From IMG/VR virus record IMGVR_UViG_3300010354_000111, positions 1 through 56,211 of that record: a stretch of 56,211 nt of DNA. The stretch is one strand, 5' to 3'. Both the position numbers and the translations under genes were made by a program. Below, in pieces: positions 7,060-15,613 of the stretch. How positions within the stretch are numbered: position 1 is the first letter of the stretch; each line of letters starts with the position of its first letter. Origin of the DNA: a virus. The notes under the pieces are model-generated. The model searched no databases, was not told where the DNA came from, and was given only the letters and a program-made list of their open reading frames with translations.

Positions 7060-8196
7060 TTAAGCACGTTTTACTGATCTAGAAAGTGCTTGTGCATAAG
7101 CGTCTACAGTGCTGTTCGTAAAATCGAACGACTGGCTAGCTTCAGATGTATCCTCAACTAAAGTTTGTTGTGAGCTAGTTGGTATGCTGACAGACTGTTT
7201 AGGGAAATAATTTTCCTTAATAACAGTAATCTTGTCAAAATATACATCCTCGCTATCAAAAGATATGCCTTCAACTAATTTAGTAAGCTTAGCTACTTCA
7301 GTATCGGCCATGTCTTTTGTAACACTTTCAAGAACTGCCTGGCGCTTAAGTTCAACGATTTCACTATTCAATTCAACGTTTGTATTGATAGCTTCGTTTA
7401 ACTTGTCTTCTAGTTCTTCTGCTTTAGTTTGTAGTTCACCGATTACATCATATTTTTCATCAGGAACTTCTACGTAATGTTCCTTGAATAGAGTCTTTAG
7501 GCCACTTATGAAATCTTCAGCGATTTCTGTGCGTAACCCGTTCTCTAATGCTAATTCATTTTCTTGCATCCATTGTTCAACAACATAATTGAGATAAGAA
7601 TCAATCTTTTCAACCATGCCTTCTTTTAATTCTACAATTTCCTGCTCGAATTTTTCTTCAAGAGAAGCTGCTACTTTCTCCATTTCAAAATTTACTCGGG
7701 CAATAACTGCAGCTTCAAAAATTGCTGTAGCTTTCTGCTTGAATTCTTCTGAAAGTCCTTCGCCGAAGATTGGAGACAAGTCAATAGCTTGTACTTCAGC
7801 TGGAGTATCTTCTTCAGTTTCTTCTTGATCAGATACTTCTACTTCCTCTTCCATCTGAGGCTTATTGCCTGTTGGATTTTTTCCTGTAGCTGAAGCTGTT
7901 AAATCTGCTACAGTTGAGAAATTAGGTGCAGCACCTGGACCCTTAGCTTGAGGTGGAGATGATTTAGGAGTAGAACTGGATGCTTTAGCACCTTGATTCT
8001 CGTCTGTTTCATCTCTAGTTTCAAAGGATGCTTTTTCTGAACTGCCTTGCATAGGATTAGAAGCATCTCCTGAATTAGCAGGACTCAGAGTGGTATCCTT
8101 TTTAACGGTATCTGCACCCATTTTATCAGCTTCGTCAAGAGCTGCTTTAGCTTCTACTTTGCTAAGCAATTCTTTAATTTTGCTTTCTACTGACAT
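7060..8196 (-). CDS. gp22: Prohead core scaffold protein gp22
   Basis: gp22 is the main internal scaffold around which the gp23 prohead assembles; gp21 later digests it. The 378-residue product (T4: 269) has a Ser/Pro/Gln/Glu-rich N-terminal third that looks disordered, an acidic stretch (EEEVEVSDQEETEED), and then long alpha-helical coiled-coil segments (about 150-290) rich in Glu/Lys. The extra N-terminal length is seen in marine relatives. The gene has a late promoter at 8227-8234 and ribosome site AGGAGAC, and it lies between gp21 and gp23 in the standard T4 order. Assignment rests on position and composition. Confidence 0.85.
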   Translation of the reverse strand: MSVESKIKELLSKVEAKAALDEADKMGADTVKKDTTLSPANSGDASNPMQGSSEKASFETRDETDENQGAKASSSTPKSSPPQAKGPGAAPNFSTVADLTASATGKNPTGNKPQMEEEVEVSDQEETEEDTPAEVQAIDLSPIFGEGLSEEFKQKATAIFEAAVIARVNFEMEKVAASLEEKFEQEIVELKEGMVEKIDSYLNYVVEQWMQENELALENGLRTEIAEDFISGLKTLFKEHYVEVPDEKYDVIGELQTKAEELEDKLNEAINTNVELNSEIVELKRQAVLESVTKDMADTEVAKLTKLVEGISFDSEDVYFDKITVIKENYFPKQSVSIPTSSQQTLVEDTSEASQSFDFTNSTVDAYAQALSRSVKRA

Positions 8197-8226
8197 TTAC
8201 TTGTCTCCTAAATGGAATTTATCTAT

Positions 8227-8234
8227 TATTTATA
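8227..8234 (-). promoter_or_regulatory. T4-type late promoter upstream of gp22
   Basis: The minus strand reads TATAAATA 31 bases before the gp22 start, overlapping the end of gp21 at 8236. The leader that follows holds the AGGAGAC ribosome site. It would drive gp22 and probably gp23 at late times. Confidence 0.78.
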
Positions 8235-8235
8235 A

Positions 8236-8886
8236 TTATGGTTGCCTAGACAAGGCACTCATGAATTTTTCAAATAGTTGTATTTTCATTTCGTCTAAAT
8301 CTTTAGATTTAGTTTCCTTGATTTGCTTTTTTGCATCATCTATTTGTTTAGATTTCCAAACACCATTTTCGCAAATCCATTCTACATTTTCCATAATGCC
8401 TTGAACAAAAGCATCTGGGGCAGATGGGTCAGCTACTATGTCTACTGTAGCTAAATGGAAATCATCTTGTACTTCCATGACACCATTCTTTTCTTTTAGA
8501 GATCCTAAACCTCTAGAAGATACACCTAGGCTCACACCTTCTTCAATAAAATTCTTAGCAATCTTTCCCATAGGCGTATCCAATATCTTGGCCTTGCCTA
8601 TTACATCTGATCCTTCCATTTTTAGATTAGTAATCAGATGTGAAACTAAATTAAGATTTATTGTAGGATTTGGTGGATGTCCTAATTCGCCTAAAGAACG
8701 TTTACTTTCAATTAGATCTTGATATCTAACTATTTCCTTTTCCATTACAGATAATGGATATATTCTGCCATTGCGATTTTGTTTATCCGCTTGCATAAAT
8801 ATACCTTCAATGAAAACATTCTTTTTACCATTGACTTCTTCAGTCAAATAGTTTAGATTTTGTGTAACTTCTGTTATTAATTTCAT
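8236..8886 (-). CDS. gp21: Prohead core protein and protease gp21
   Basis: gp21 is the serine protease that matures the T4-like head by cutting gp22, gp23 and core proteins. The chosen start at 8886 (MKLITEV) gives 216 residues, close to T4 (212); an upstream in-frame start at 8937 would add 17 residues overlapping the previous gene and is not favoured. The family pattern is clear: IEGIFMQADKQNRNGRIYP, GELGHPPNP (H70) and SLGVSSRGLGSL (S123/S124), which supply the catalytic His and Ser of the U35-like herpesvirus-type fold. The C-terminal tail after about residue 165 is charged and probably self-cleaved. Confidence 0.94.
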   Translation of the reverse strand: MKLITEVTQNLNYLTEEVNGKKNVFIEGIFMQADKQNRNGRIYPLSVMEKEIVRYQDLIESKRSLGELGHPPNPTINLNLVSHLITNLKMEGSDVIGKAKILDTPMGKIAKNFIEEGVSLGVSSRGLGSLKEKNGVMEVQDDFHLATVDIVADPSAPDAFVQGIMENVEWICENGVWKSKQIDDAKKQIKETKSKDLDEMKIQLFEKFMSALSRQP

Positions 8887-8887
8887 T

Positions 8888-9292
8888 TTAGATCTTCTGA
8901 TAGTCTTTAAGTTCTTGATTATTATTTGCTGTTTCAAAACCCGCTACTTTAGTTAAACCAAAATAAATTGTTCCACCAGGTGTTGGAATAGTAACAGCAA
9001 TGTTTCCATTATTGTTTGCACTTTCAACAAATCCCATCATCTGTGAAAAAGACCAGTTATCGTTACCGTTTAATATCATTACATTAGATCCATTTCTACT
9101 AACTACAATAGGAGTGGCAGCTCCATTAGTAAAAATGACAGAATTAATATTCATTCTGCAATTACCTGCTCCTCCATATACTTCGTCAGATAATAATGCA
9201 TCATGAAAATCTATATTAGCAGTACCATCCCCAACCAGTTTAACTATAGCTTGTTGACGTACTTTCTTAAGGACAACTTTGGTTATAGCCAT
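8888..9292 (-). CDS. Conserved virion-region protein next to gp21 (134 aa)
   Basis: The product starts MAITKVVLKKVRQQAIVKLVGDGTANIDF and is rich in beta-strand patterns with GNDNWSFSQMMGFVES and PGGTIYFGLTKVAGFE. Small proteins of this type are commonly found between gp68/gp67 and gp21 in marine T4-like phages, and a head-associated role is likely from position. It has no membrane segment or enzyme motif. It ends one base before the gp21 start at 8886, so translation is likely coupled. I know of no established function. Confidence 0.75.
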   Translation of the reverse strand: MAITKVVLKKVRQQAIVKLVGDGTANIDFHDALLSDEVYGGAGNCRMNINSVIFTNGAATPIVVSRNGSNVMILNGNDNWSFSQMMGFVESANNNGNIAVTIPTPGGTIYFGLTKVAGFETANNNQELKDYQKI

Positions 9293-9295
9293 TTA

Positions 9296-9487
9296 TTAAT
9301 CCTTTTTACTCTTGCGCATAGCCCCATACTTAGCACCCAAAGCCATACGAATTCGTTCTTTTTTACTTTTTCCAGCAAACTTAGGATTGTCACTATGTAC
9401 GAAATCACTAATATATTTGCCAGTAGGATCAGATGCTTTTAACTTTTCTAGTAAAGCATCCTCTCTTAAAGTGTTAAACGTCTTCAT
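9296..9487 (-). CDS. Small basic prohead-core-region protein (63 aa)
   Basis: The product is helical and very basic at its end (NPKFAGKSKKERIRMALGAKYGAMRKSKKD). The motif NPKFxGKSKxERIRMAL occurs in small proteins of many T4-like phages in this neighbourhood. T4 has gp67 and gp68 core proteins between gp20 and gp21; this gene holds the gp68 position, but sequence identity to gp68 is not evident. A basic peptide packaged in the head would fit. The start overlaps the upstream gp67-like gene by 14 bases. Confidence 0.65.
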   Translation of the reverse strand: MKTFNTLREDALLEKLKASDPTGKYISDFVHSDNPKFAGKSKKERIRMALGAKYGAMRKSKKD

Positions 9488-9653
9488 TCTCTGTGTTACC
9501 TTTATAAATTGTACTAGCTATTTTTTGTTTTTGTGAATCTATAGCATCACTAACTCTAGCTGCCATTAAGGAACTAAATTTTTCCATAGCATCATTACTT
9601 CTATCCATAAGAATATCATTCACCATACTATTGATTACTTCAGATTGTTCCAT
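9474..9653 (-). CDS. gp67: gp67-like prohead core protein (59 aa)
   Basis: A short open frame fills the gap between gp20 and the small basic gene. It starts at ATG 9653 behind an excellent ribosome site (AGGAGAACTT), ends with TAA at 9474, and encodes 59 residues. The protein has MVNDILMDRSNDAMEKFSSL followed by AARVSDAIDSQKQKIASTIY, the pattern of gp67-type core proteins seen after portal genes in marine T4-like phages. gp67 is an internal scaffold component cleaved by gp21. Length (T4: 80) and position agree. It overlaps the next gene by 14 bases. Confidence 0.72.
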   Translation of the reverse strand: MEQSEVINSMVNDILMDRSNDAMEKFSSLMAARVSDAIDSQKQKIASTIYKGNTENEDV

Positions 9654-9661
9654 AAGTTCTC

Positions 9662-11194
9662 CTAAGGGGCTGTATTATTTATTTGCGGCGCACCATCCAT
9701 TGGCTGAGGCTGAGGGTCAGAACTTATTTCTGTTTGTATTCTCTCTATATCCTCATCAGTCATTCTTAAAATATTTTTCATAACATATTTTTGGCTAAAG
9801 TACATACCCACAAATGGTTGAATCTGTGTTAGGACATCTACCTTATTTCTCAAATTTTCTATTTCTTTAAGTTCAGAAAAATACTTATCTTGTGCAAATC
9901 TAAACTGTATATTCGTATTTACTTCGTTCCAATCATTTTCAGTCATTACACCTTTTAGCAAAAGATTGGTTTTAAGGATATCAAAAAACAATTCAGCAAA
10001 TTTTTTTCTTAATCTAGAAACAAATTTAGCAAATTTTAATTCGTCTCTAGTAATCTCTTCCGCTCTGCCAAACTGAAATCCAGTTTGAGGTTGCATTCTA
10101 GAAATAGGCACATTCAATGCTTGATATACTTTCTGCTGGAAATAATTAATATCATCTATCTGCCCTAAATTTTCTCCACCTGGTAGAGTAGTAATTTCTG
10201 TACCTCTACCTCCTTCTCTTCTAGGCAACCAAAAATCTTCTAGCATAGACATCATTTTACGATCGTCTCTTATTTCACCGGTAGCAGAATCATAAACTAT
10301 TTTATTTCTATATCTTGCCATTACATCTTTTAAATATTGCTCAGCTTTTATCTTTGGCAAGTTTCCAACATCAATATAAAATATTCTTCTTTCAGGCGCT
10401 CTAGACAGTCTATATATAACCAAACCATCTTCCATCATTTTTAATTGATTTATTGGTTTAATAGCCTTATGTAGGTAACTCAATACAACATTTTTTTCTA
10501 AATCCATTAAACCTGACGTAACAAATGATATCGAATCAGTTGAAAGTTTCACGCCTTGATTTGTAGTAGTGGACATTGAATATTGAGGATTGTAATTAAT
10601 ACCTTTTTCATTATAGATGAAAAATTCCTCAACTCTTTTAATTAAATCCACTCCTGTTTTCTGATCCTTTTCCTTATCTATTTTTCGAACTTTACGAATT
10701 TTTCTAGGATCAATATTTCTTACTTCTAAGATACCTCTCTTAGAATTTTTTACATCTATTACTTTTTGATAGTAAATTCTACCATCAATATACCATTGTC
10801 TAAATATATCATATCCTTTAGAATTAAAATTTAATAGTTTTAATACTTCATCAAATTCCTCACGTATTCTCACCTTTATACTATCAGGTAAATCTACGTT
10901 ATCTAGATTTATAACTATAGATTTTTCATTGTCAGTAGAAGCTATAGCCTCAGTTACAATTTCATCGACTGCGGTCGATGCATCAGAATACATCGCAGCT
11001 TCTCTATACCTAGTAATAAGTTCTGCCTCAGATTTAGAAGAGGCATCCAAATCTACATAAGTACCATAGTAACCTGCGCCTGATACTGTCGCCGCCCCAT
11101 CCTCCGCTTCCGGAGGAATAAAGGACTTTGCTCTAGTACCTAATTCATTAACCTCATTACGAGAAATAGTGAAACCAAATAATGATATAGCCAT
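9662..11194 (-). CDS. gp20: Portal protein gp20
   Basis: gp20 forms the dodecameric head-to-tail portal and initiates prohead assembly. The 510-residue product (T4: 524) shows the family blocks YREAAMYSDASTAVDEIVTEAI, RQWYIDGRIYYQKVID, IRKVRKI, and the most conserved stretch YRLSRAPERRIFYIDVGNLPKIKAEQYL followed by WLPRREGGRGTEITTLPGG. These blocks are also the ones used for environmental surveys of marine T4-like phages. It is separated by seven bases from gp19 and precedes the gp67-like gene. Confidence 0.97.
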   Translation of the reverse strand: MAISLFGFTISRNEVNELGTRAKSFIPPEAEDGAATVSGAGYYGTYVDLDASSKSEAELITRYREAAMYSDASTAVDEIVTEAIASTDNEKSIVINLDNVDLPDSIKVRIREEFDEVLKLLNFNSKGYDIFRQWYIDGRIYYQKVIDVKNSKRGILEVRNIDPRKIRKVRKIDKEKDQKTGVDLIKRVEEFFIYNEKGINYNPQYSMSTTTNQGVKLSTDSISFVTSGLMDLEKNVVLSYLHKAIKPINQLKMMEDGLVIYRLSRAPERRIFYIDVGNLPKIKAEQYLKDVMARYRNKIVYDSATGEIRDDRKMMSMLEDFWLPRREGGRGTEITTLPGGENLGQIDDINYFQQKVYQALNVPISRMQPQTGFQFGRAEEITRDELKFAKFVSRLRKKFAELFFDILKTNLLLKGVMTENDWNEVNTNIQFRFAQDKYFSELKEIENLRNKVDVLTQIQPFVGMYFSQKYVMKNILRMTDEDIERIQTEISSDPQPQPMDGAPQINNTAP

Positions 11195-11201
11195 ATTTTA
11201 T

Positions 11202-11780
11202 TTAAGCATTAAATGTTGTAGTAAAATCAATAATAGTATTCAGCGGATTATTAGTAACGGTGAATGTCTGATATTCAAAACTAACTGTAAAGTCAGATAT
11301 TTGATCATTAGAACCAAAGTTCAAAGGAACGGGTCCTAAATCTCTAGGGAAGGCACTTAATAGTTTATATTCCTTTAATATCTTTCCATTTCTGTCTAGT
11401 TGATAAACATTGACGTCTCTTTGATATTCTGCAGGAACTAATCTACCTGTCTTATTAATTAAATTATCTAAACCATTCATCCATTGCTCTATAGCTGATC
11501 TGATAGAGAAGTCAGAATCGTTTATAACATTAACAGTAAATGGTGCAAAAACTCTATCACCAGCTAATTTAACTTCTCTACCCCTATAAAAGGTAGAGGT
11601 TAATCCTACAGTTTGTCCCGGTAATTCTGCAGCTGTTACTAAGAATGGAGCCCTAGCTACTGCTAAGGCCTGTGATGTAACATACGTAGGGAAACTTAGT
11701 TGGACAGCAAACTGATTAGGTCTAGCGCCACCATTAGTTAACGCTGCCTTAAATCTATCTACATTAAATGCGGTTGACAT
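11202..11780 (-). CDS. gp19: Tail tube protein gp19
   Basis: gp19 polymerises into the inner tail tube through which DNA passes. The 192-residue product (T4: 163) has FNVDRFKAALTNGGARPNQFAVQLSFPTYV at the N-terminus, PFLVTAAELPGQTVG, VNVINDSDFSIRSAIEQWMNGL and FPRDLGPVPLNFGSNDQISDFTVSFEYQTF, all tail-tube hallmarks. It directly follows gp18 in transcription order, as in T4, with ribosome site AGGAGAG. Two other proteins in the window share the fold (5062-5646 and 48069-48698), but position and similarity make this one the main tube subunit. Confidence 0.96.
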   Translation of the reverse strand: MSTAFNVDRFKAALTNGGARPNQFAVQLSFPTYVTSQALAVARAPFLVTAAELPGQTVGLTSTFYRGREVKLAGDRVFAPFTVNVINDSDFSIRSAIEQWMNGLDNLINKTGRLVPAEYQRDVNVYQLDRNGKILKEYKLLSAFPRDLGPVPLNFGSNDQISDFTVSFEYQTFTVTNNPLNTIIDFTTTFNA

Positions 11781-11795
11781 TTATTACTCTCCTAA

Positions 11796-13445
11796 TTACG
11801 CGCCAACTTCTTCAAAAGAAATGCCTGATCTTGTAGCAATAAAATTCAATTGAATAAAGTTGATAGATCTTGCAGGTTTAATATAAATGTCTGCTACAAA
11901 ATTATTAGTATCTATTACTTCAGCTGTATTATTTGTTTCATCGCAAACTACTCTGAAGTCTGTTATGCCTCGTCTACCTTGCACATCTCTTAGATATGGT
12001 TCCACAAGATTTCTAAATTGAGCTCTTGTAAAAGCGTCATTAAATTCAAATAATTGAAACTTAGCCGCAGTAGCTATAGCTTTTTCTAAAACTATAAACA
12101 ATCTACGAACATTAATTCTATCAAATGCGCTAGGCTTAGTTAATAAAGTCTTATCACCGAAAAGTACTGTGCCTTGACCTGGGAACGTAACAACAGGATT
12201 AACTCCTGCACGATAAAGTGTATCTCTATCTGTTTTCGCTGGAGAGTATGCTAACTTAACTACATTCTTTACACCGCCTCTATTAAATCCAGCAGGTGAA
12301 AACCAAGGATCTGCCACAAAATCAGACCTAGCTGTTAGACCAGCAACGTCACCATTAAGAGGTAACCAACGATATACGTCATTGTATCTATCATATTGAT
12401 ACTTCCAACCAGAGTCGCAAACAGCATATGATGTGCTTCGTAAATTATTTCTAAAAGTGACAACATTAGTTACAGCAACAGTATTGTTTACAACATCAGT
12501 ATATGCTGGTGAACAGAATACCATGCAATCTTTTCTAACTTCAGCAATATTATCTATCACATAATTTACCACAGTTGCATTAGCATCACCTGTAGGAATT
12601 AGGCTTACATCATATAGTTCATCGTTAGCAAATGTATCCCAACCTAATAATAAGTTAGATCCTGATTCTGCAACAACTGCATTTGCTAACAATGTCGTAA
12701 CATTAGAAGCTATATTAGCAAATGAAGTATTTAAGGCAACATTACCCCAATTGGTACCTGATGAAGTATGATTACCCCATCTAATATATGCAGAAGTTCT
12801 ATTAATCACCTCTGCATAATAATTGGAAGAACCATCCAATGACTTAGCATCACTGGCCTTAGATACAAATGAAAATTTTTCTAAAATAGTATTAGCTGTT
12901 CCAGTCCAAGTTCCATCACTATCTAAAACTACAATATGCATTTCGTCATTAGTGCCGCCCTGAGATACTGCATAACTTGATGTAGTTGGTGTGCTATTAA
13001 AACTTGATCTGTATGCCCAGGTACTATAACCTGCACCGTCTGCCATGGAAACTCTTAATTTGTTTCCTAAGAGTCCTGGATATCTAGCTATCCATTCTCC
13101 AGCAGTTGTTTTTGACACTGTATCATAATGATCGTCGTTCTTAACTAAAAGTCCAGCAGAACCCGCAGTAGCATTTCTAGCACTTGTTGGAACTACTCTT
13201 ATCAATTTTAAATTATTACCATACGACAGAAAATTAGCTGCCGTAAAAAATGAAAGGTATGTGTTACCATTAGGTTTACCAAATAACGATACTAGATTTT
13301 TTTCAGAATCTACCAAAGTAACTTGCTCGACTGGGCCCCATTGAAAATGACCAACAAAAGCTCCGGCAGTTGTGGAAACGCTTGGAACACTAAGTGTATC
13401 GTCTCTTTCAGTTACTAGTACACCTGGTGAAAGCTGAAATGCCAT
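11796..13445 (-). CDS. gp18: Contractile tail sheath protein gp18
   Basis: gp18 forms the contractile sheath. The 549-residue product (T4: 659) starts MAFQLSPGVLVTERDDTLSVPSV and GAFVGHFQWGPVEQV, then has a variable exposed insertion region (about 100-300), and the conserved C-terminal sheath domain: DPWFSPAGFNRGGVKNVVKLAYSP, INVRRLFIVLEKAIATAAKF and DIYIKPARSINFIQLNF. The N-terminal strand and the C-terminal domain are the interlocking parts in contractile tails. A late promoter and a 12-bp palindrome lie in its leader. Confidence 0.97.
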   Translation of the reverse strand: MAFQLSPGVLVTERDDTLSVPSVSTTAGAFVGHFQWGPVEQVTLVDSEKNLVSLFGKPNGNTYLSFFTAANFLSYGNNLKLIRVVPTSARNATAGSAGLLVKNDDHYDTVSKTTAGEWIARYPGLLGNKLRVSMADGAGYSTWAYRSSFNSTPTTSSYAVSQGGTNDEMHIVVLDSDGTWTGTANTILEKFSFVSKASDAKSLDGSSNYYAEVINRTSAYIRWGNHTSSGTNWGNVALNTSFANIASNVTTLLANAVVAESGSNLLLGWDTFANDELYDVSLIPTGDANATVVNYVIDNIAEVRKDCMVFCSPAYTDVVNNTVAVTNVVTFRNNLRSTSYAVCDSGWKYQYDRYNDVYRWLPLNGDVAGLTARSDFVADPWFSPAGFNRGGVKNVVKLAYSPAKTDRDTLYRAGVNPVVTFPGQGTVLFGDKTLLTKPSAFDRINVRRLFIVLEKAIATAAKFQLFEFNDAFTRAQFRNLVEPYLRDVQGRRGITDFRVVCDETNNTAEVIDTNNFVADIYIKPARSINFIQLNFIATRSGISFEEVGA

Positions 13446-13467
13446 CTTAATCTCCTAGTGATTATAG

Positions 13468-13479
13468 TGTCATATGACA
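13468..13479. repeat. 12-bp perfect palindrome in gp18 leader
   Basis: TGTCATATGACA is a perfect inverted repeat 22 bases upstream of the gp18 start, between the late promoter and the ribosome site. It could be a weak mRNA hairpin or a protein site, or chance in AT-rich DNA. Confidence 0.4.
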
Positions 13480-13493
13480 ACTTGATTACTGAT

Positions 13494-13501
13494 TATTTAT
13501 A
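13494..13501 (-). promoter_or_regulatory. T4-type late promoter upstream of gp18
   Basis: The minus strand reads TATAAATA 49 bases before the gp18 ATG, in the only sizeable gap (67 bases) between gp17 and gp18. The surrounding TATTTATAAATA is symmetric, so the plus strand also contains TATAAATA (13498-13505), but that would read antisense into gp17. Confidence 0.78.
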
Positions 13502-13512
13502 AATAACCAAAT

Positions 13513-15210
13513 TTAGACATTTTCCATCATCTTTTGTTTTAGCTTTTCCATAGCTTCTGCAGGATTAAGATTGAACCATAAATCGTCCCCTATCTTTTCT
13601 GGAGGGGCAGCATCCGGGACTCCAGTATTTACTACACCAAAAGGTGTTAAGTTTTCTTCGATTTGCTTAGTTTGTTGTTCATAAAGTGCCATTCTCAGAT
13701 TAGAATTAGTTAATTCTTTGAAATACAATTCATTTGTTGCCCATGAGAATATAATTAAAGACATTACCAAATCATCATGGTATCCTTCATCTGCTTTAAA
13801 GGATCCTTTTTGTTCAGTGAATGTGGATATCTCAGAAATTATATCCTTATCTGTGATAATTAATTTTTGTGTTTCTACTAGATTTTTGAACAAAGAACAA
13901 CCAAGTCTTTTGACTTGTGTAGTAGTTCTAAGTCCAAGCATAGTCCCTGTACCGAATCCTCCTGACAAAAATTGTCTTGATTTGCCACTAGCAGTAGAAA
14001 ATATGTTTTCATATTCAAGATCAGTGTATAATGAGTCCACAACTTGTTGCCCTATATCGTTAGTTTCAACTAGGCAAAAAGCATCATTATAATCTCTAGC
14101 AACTTTGTATATTACTGTGGCATATAGAATAGGACTAATCTTATTATTTCTATATTTGGCTACTATTCTAAAAGGATATTCAGTTACATCCATTACTGTA
14201 AACGCAGAATAATCTCCACCGACGCCTCTAGAAGTATCCGCAGAAAGTACATAAGTATGTGGTTTTCTAATTAGTTCACCCTTGTCATTGAAAGCCCCTA
14301 GAATTGGCTCTTCAATAACATCTAAACCTTCATTTTCAAACACATACGGCAAGGGAGACATTCTCGAGATAGCATCTGGAGAAATAAGTGTGTTAGATGA
14401 ACCAAGAAATCTACAAAGTACTTCTTGATTAAACTTAAGTTCTCCAAGTAATGCTTTCTGTTGTGCCGCCCATTCTTCTGTTCTACCAGGTATTTTCCAA
14501 TAAGGAATGAATAGAGATTTAAATCCGTTTAGTCCTTGTTCAGCATCATTCCAGAATTTCCAGAAATGATTATAACCAAAAGGTGTAGATGTAAGGAGTA
14601 TCTTAGTTGTTTCGCCCGCAGAAATTGTCGGATAAACAGATGTGAAAAATTCTTCTGCAACATTGTTTGGAATGATTGCCGCCTCATCAATGTACAACCA
14701 GTTTACAGATTTACCTCGAATACCAGACATACTAGTAGCTGCTGTAAAAACTCGTGAACCGTTTTCTAATTCAATATCACCTTTGTTGAAAGTCTTTACC
14801 CCCTGCTGCATCCATAATGGTAAAGCTTCATACATTACCTGATATCTATGTAAAACTTCTCTAGCAGCAGATGATTTGTTAGCTAAAATGGCAACAGTTT
14901 TTGATTCTTGAAATAAAGTATACCATAGAATACAAGCGGCAGCAGTGATTGTTTTACCCTGTTGGCGCCCTTCCATTAAAATAACTTTACGATTGTTTAA
15001 AATAATATCTACTTTCTCTCTCTGACAATCATATAGTTTGAATGGAACCAATCCTTGATCTAGAGAAACAATCATACAATACGTTTCTATAAAATAGATA
15101 GGGTCTCTTGTACACTTTATTATTTCTTGTACTTGTTCTGGGGTATAATTGATCACTGTCCCAATCTGTTTTAGATTAGGATTACCATTATAAGATATTC
15201 GTTTATTCAT
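13513..15210 (-). CDS. gp17: Terminase large subunit gp17
   Basis: gp17 is the ATP-driven DNA packaging motor and headful nuclease. The 565-residue product (T4: 610) carries Walker A GRQQGKT (residues 81-87), Walker B WLYIDEAAI (DE at 175-176), a coupling motif in LTSTPFG, and the RNase H-like nuclease domain with SADTSRGVGGDYSAF (about 334) and GYHDDLVMSLIIFSW near residue 490. The C-terminal 70 residues are variable. Its start overlaps gp16 by 8 bases, the standard small-large terminase arrangement. Confidence 0.97.
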   Translation of the reverse strand: MNKRISYNGNPNLKQIGTVINYTPEQVQEIIKCTRDPIYFIETYCMIVSLDQGLVPFKLYDCQREKVDIILNNRKVILMEGRQQGKTITAAACILWYTLFQESKTVAILANKSSAAREVLHRYQVMYEALPLWMQQGVKTFNKGDIELENGSRVFTAATSMSGIRGKSVNWLYIDEAAIIPNNVAEEFFTSVYPTISAGETTKILLTSTPFGYNHFWKFWNDAEQGLNGFKSLFIPYWKIPGRTEEWAAQQKALLGELKFNQEVLCRFLGSSNTLISPDAISRMSPLPYVFENEGLDVIEEPILGAFNDKGELIRKPHTYVLSADTSRGVGGDYSAFTVMDVTEYPFRIVAKYRNNKISPILYATVIYKVARDYNDAFCLVETNDIGQQVVDSLYTDLEYENIFSTASGKSRQFLSGGFGTGTMLGLRTTTQVKRLGCSLFKNLVETQKLIITDKDIISEISTFTEQKGSFKADEGYHDDLVMSLIIFSWATNELYFKELTNSNLRMALYEQQTKQIEENLTPFGVVNTGVPDAAPPEKIGDDLWFNLNPAEAMEKLKQKMMENV

Positions 15211-15613
15211 TATCTATAATTTTAGGTTGATTTTTTAGCAACTTCATTAATTCAGATGTAGAACCAGCAAACACTACATTGTTTTGTGTACCTATAGATG
15301 GAGATTGAGAATCATCTTTTAGATCTTTTACCTGTTGTTGCAATCCTATCAAATCTTTCGCTACGTCAGACATAGTTTTAATTAGTTGACCAGCAACTTC
15401 ATATGTTCTAGGATGTTCTGAATTTTTAGCTAGATTAATCATTTCATCTAATGTGTCCTCGCCCTTTATTATTAATTTTCTCAAAGTTGCTCGAGCTAAT
15501 TGATAATCATCATCTCTGTCTGCTTCTATAGATTTTTCAGGCATTACCATAGGTAATTTTTCCTGTTTGGTTTCTATACCAAACAGTTTATCTAATTCAG
15601 GTATATTTTTCAT
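15203..15613 (-). CDS. gp16: Terminase small subunit gp16
   Basis: gp16 recognises DNA and regulates gp17. The 136-residue product (T4: 164) has a central two-helix segment (DDDYQLARATLRKLIIKGEDTLDEMINLAKNSEHPRTYEVAGQLIKTMSDVAKDLIGLQQQVKDL) whose helical oligomerisation pattern is typical of gp16. It is followed by a disordered tail with VVFAGSTSELMKLLK, a conserved C-terminal motif. It overlaps gp17 by 8 bases and gp15 by one. Confidence 0.92.
   Translation of the reverse strand: MKNIPELDKLFGIETKQEKLPMVMPEKSIEADRDDDYQLARATLRKLIIKGEDTLDEMINLAKNSEHPRTYEVAGQLIKTMSDVAKDLIGLQQQVKDLKDDSQSPSIGTQNNVVFAGSTSELMKLLKNQPKIIDNE

Noticed and set aside
13498-13505. Plus-strand TATAAATA next to the gp18 promoter
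   Set aside because: It is the mirror of a symmetric sequence and would only give antisense RNA to gp17; no plus-strand gene follows.
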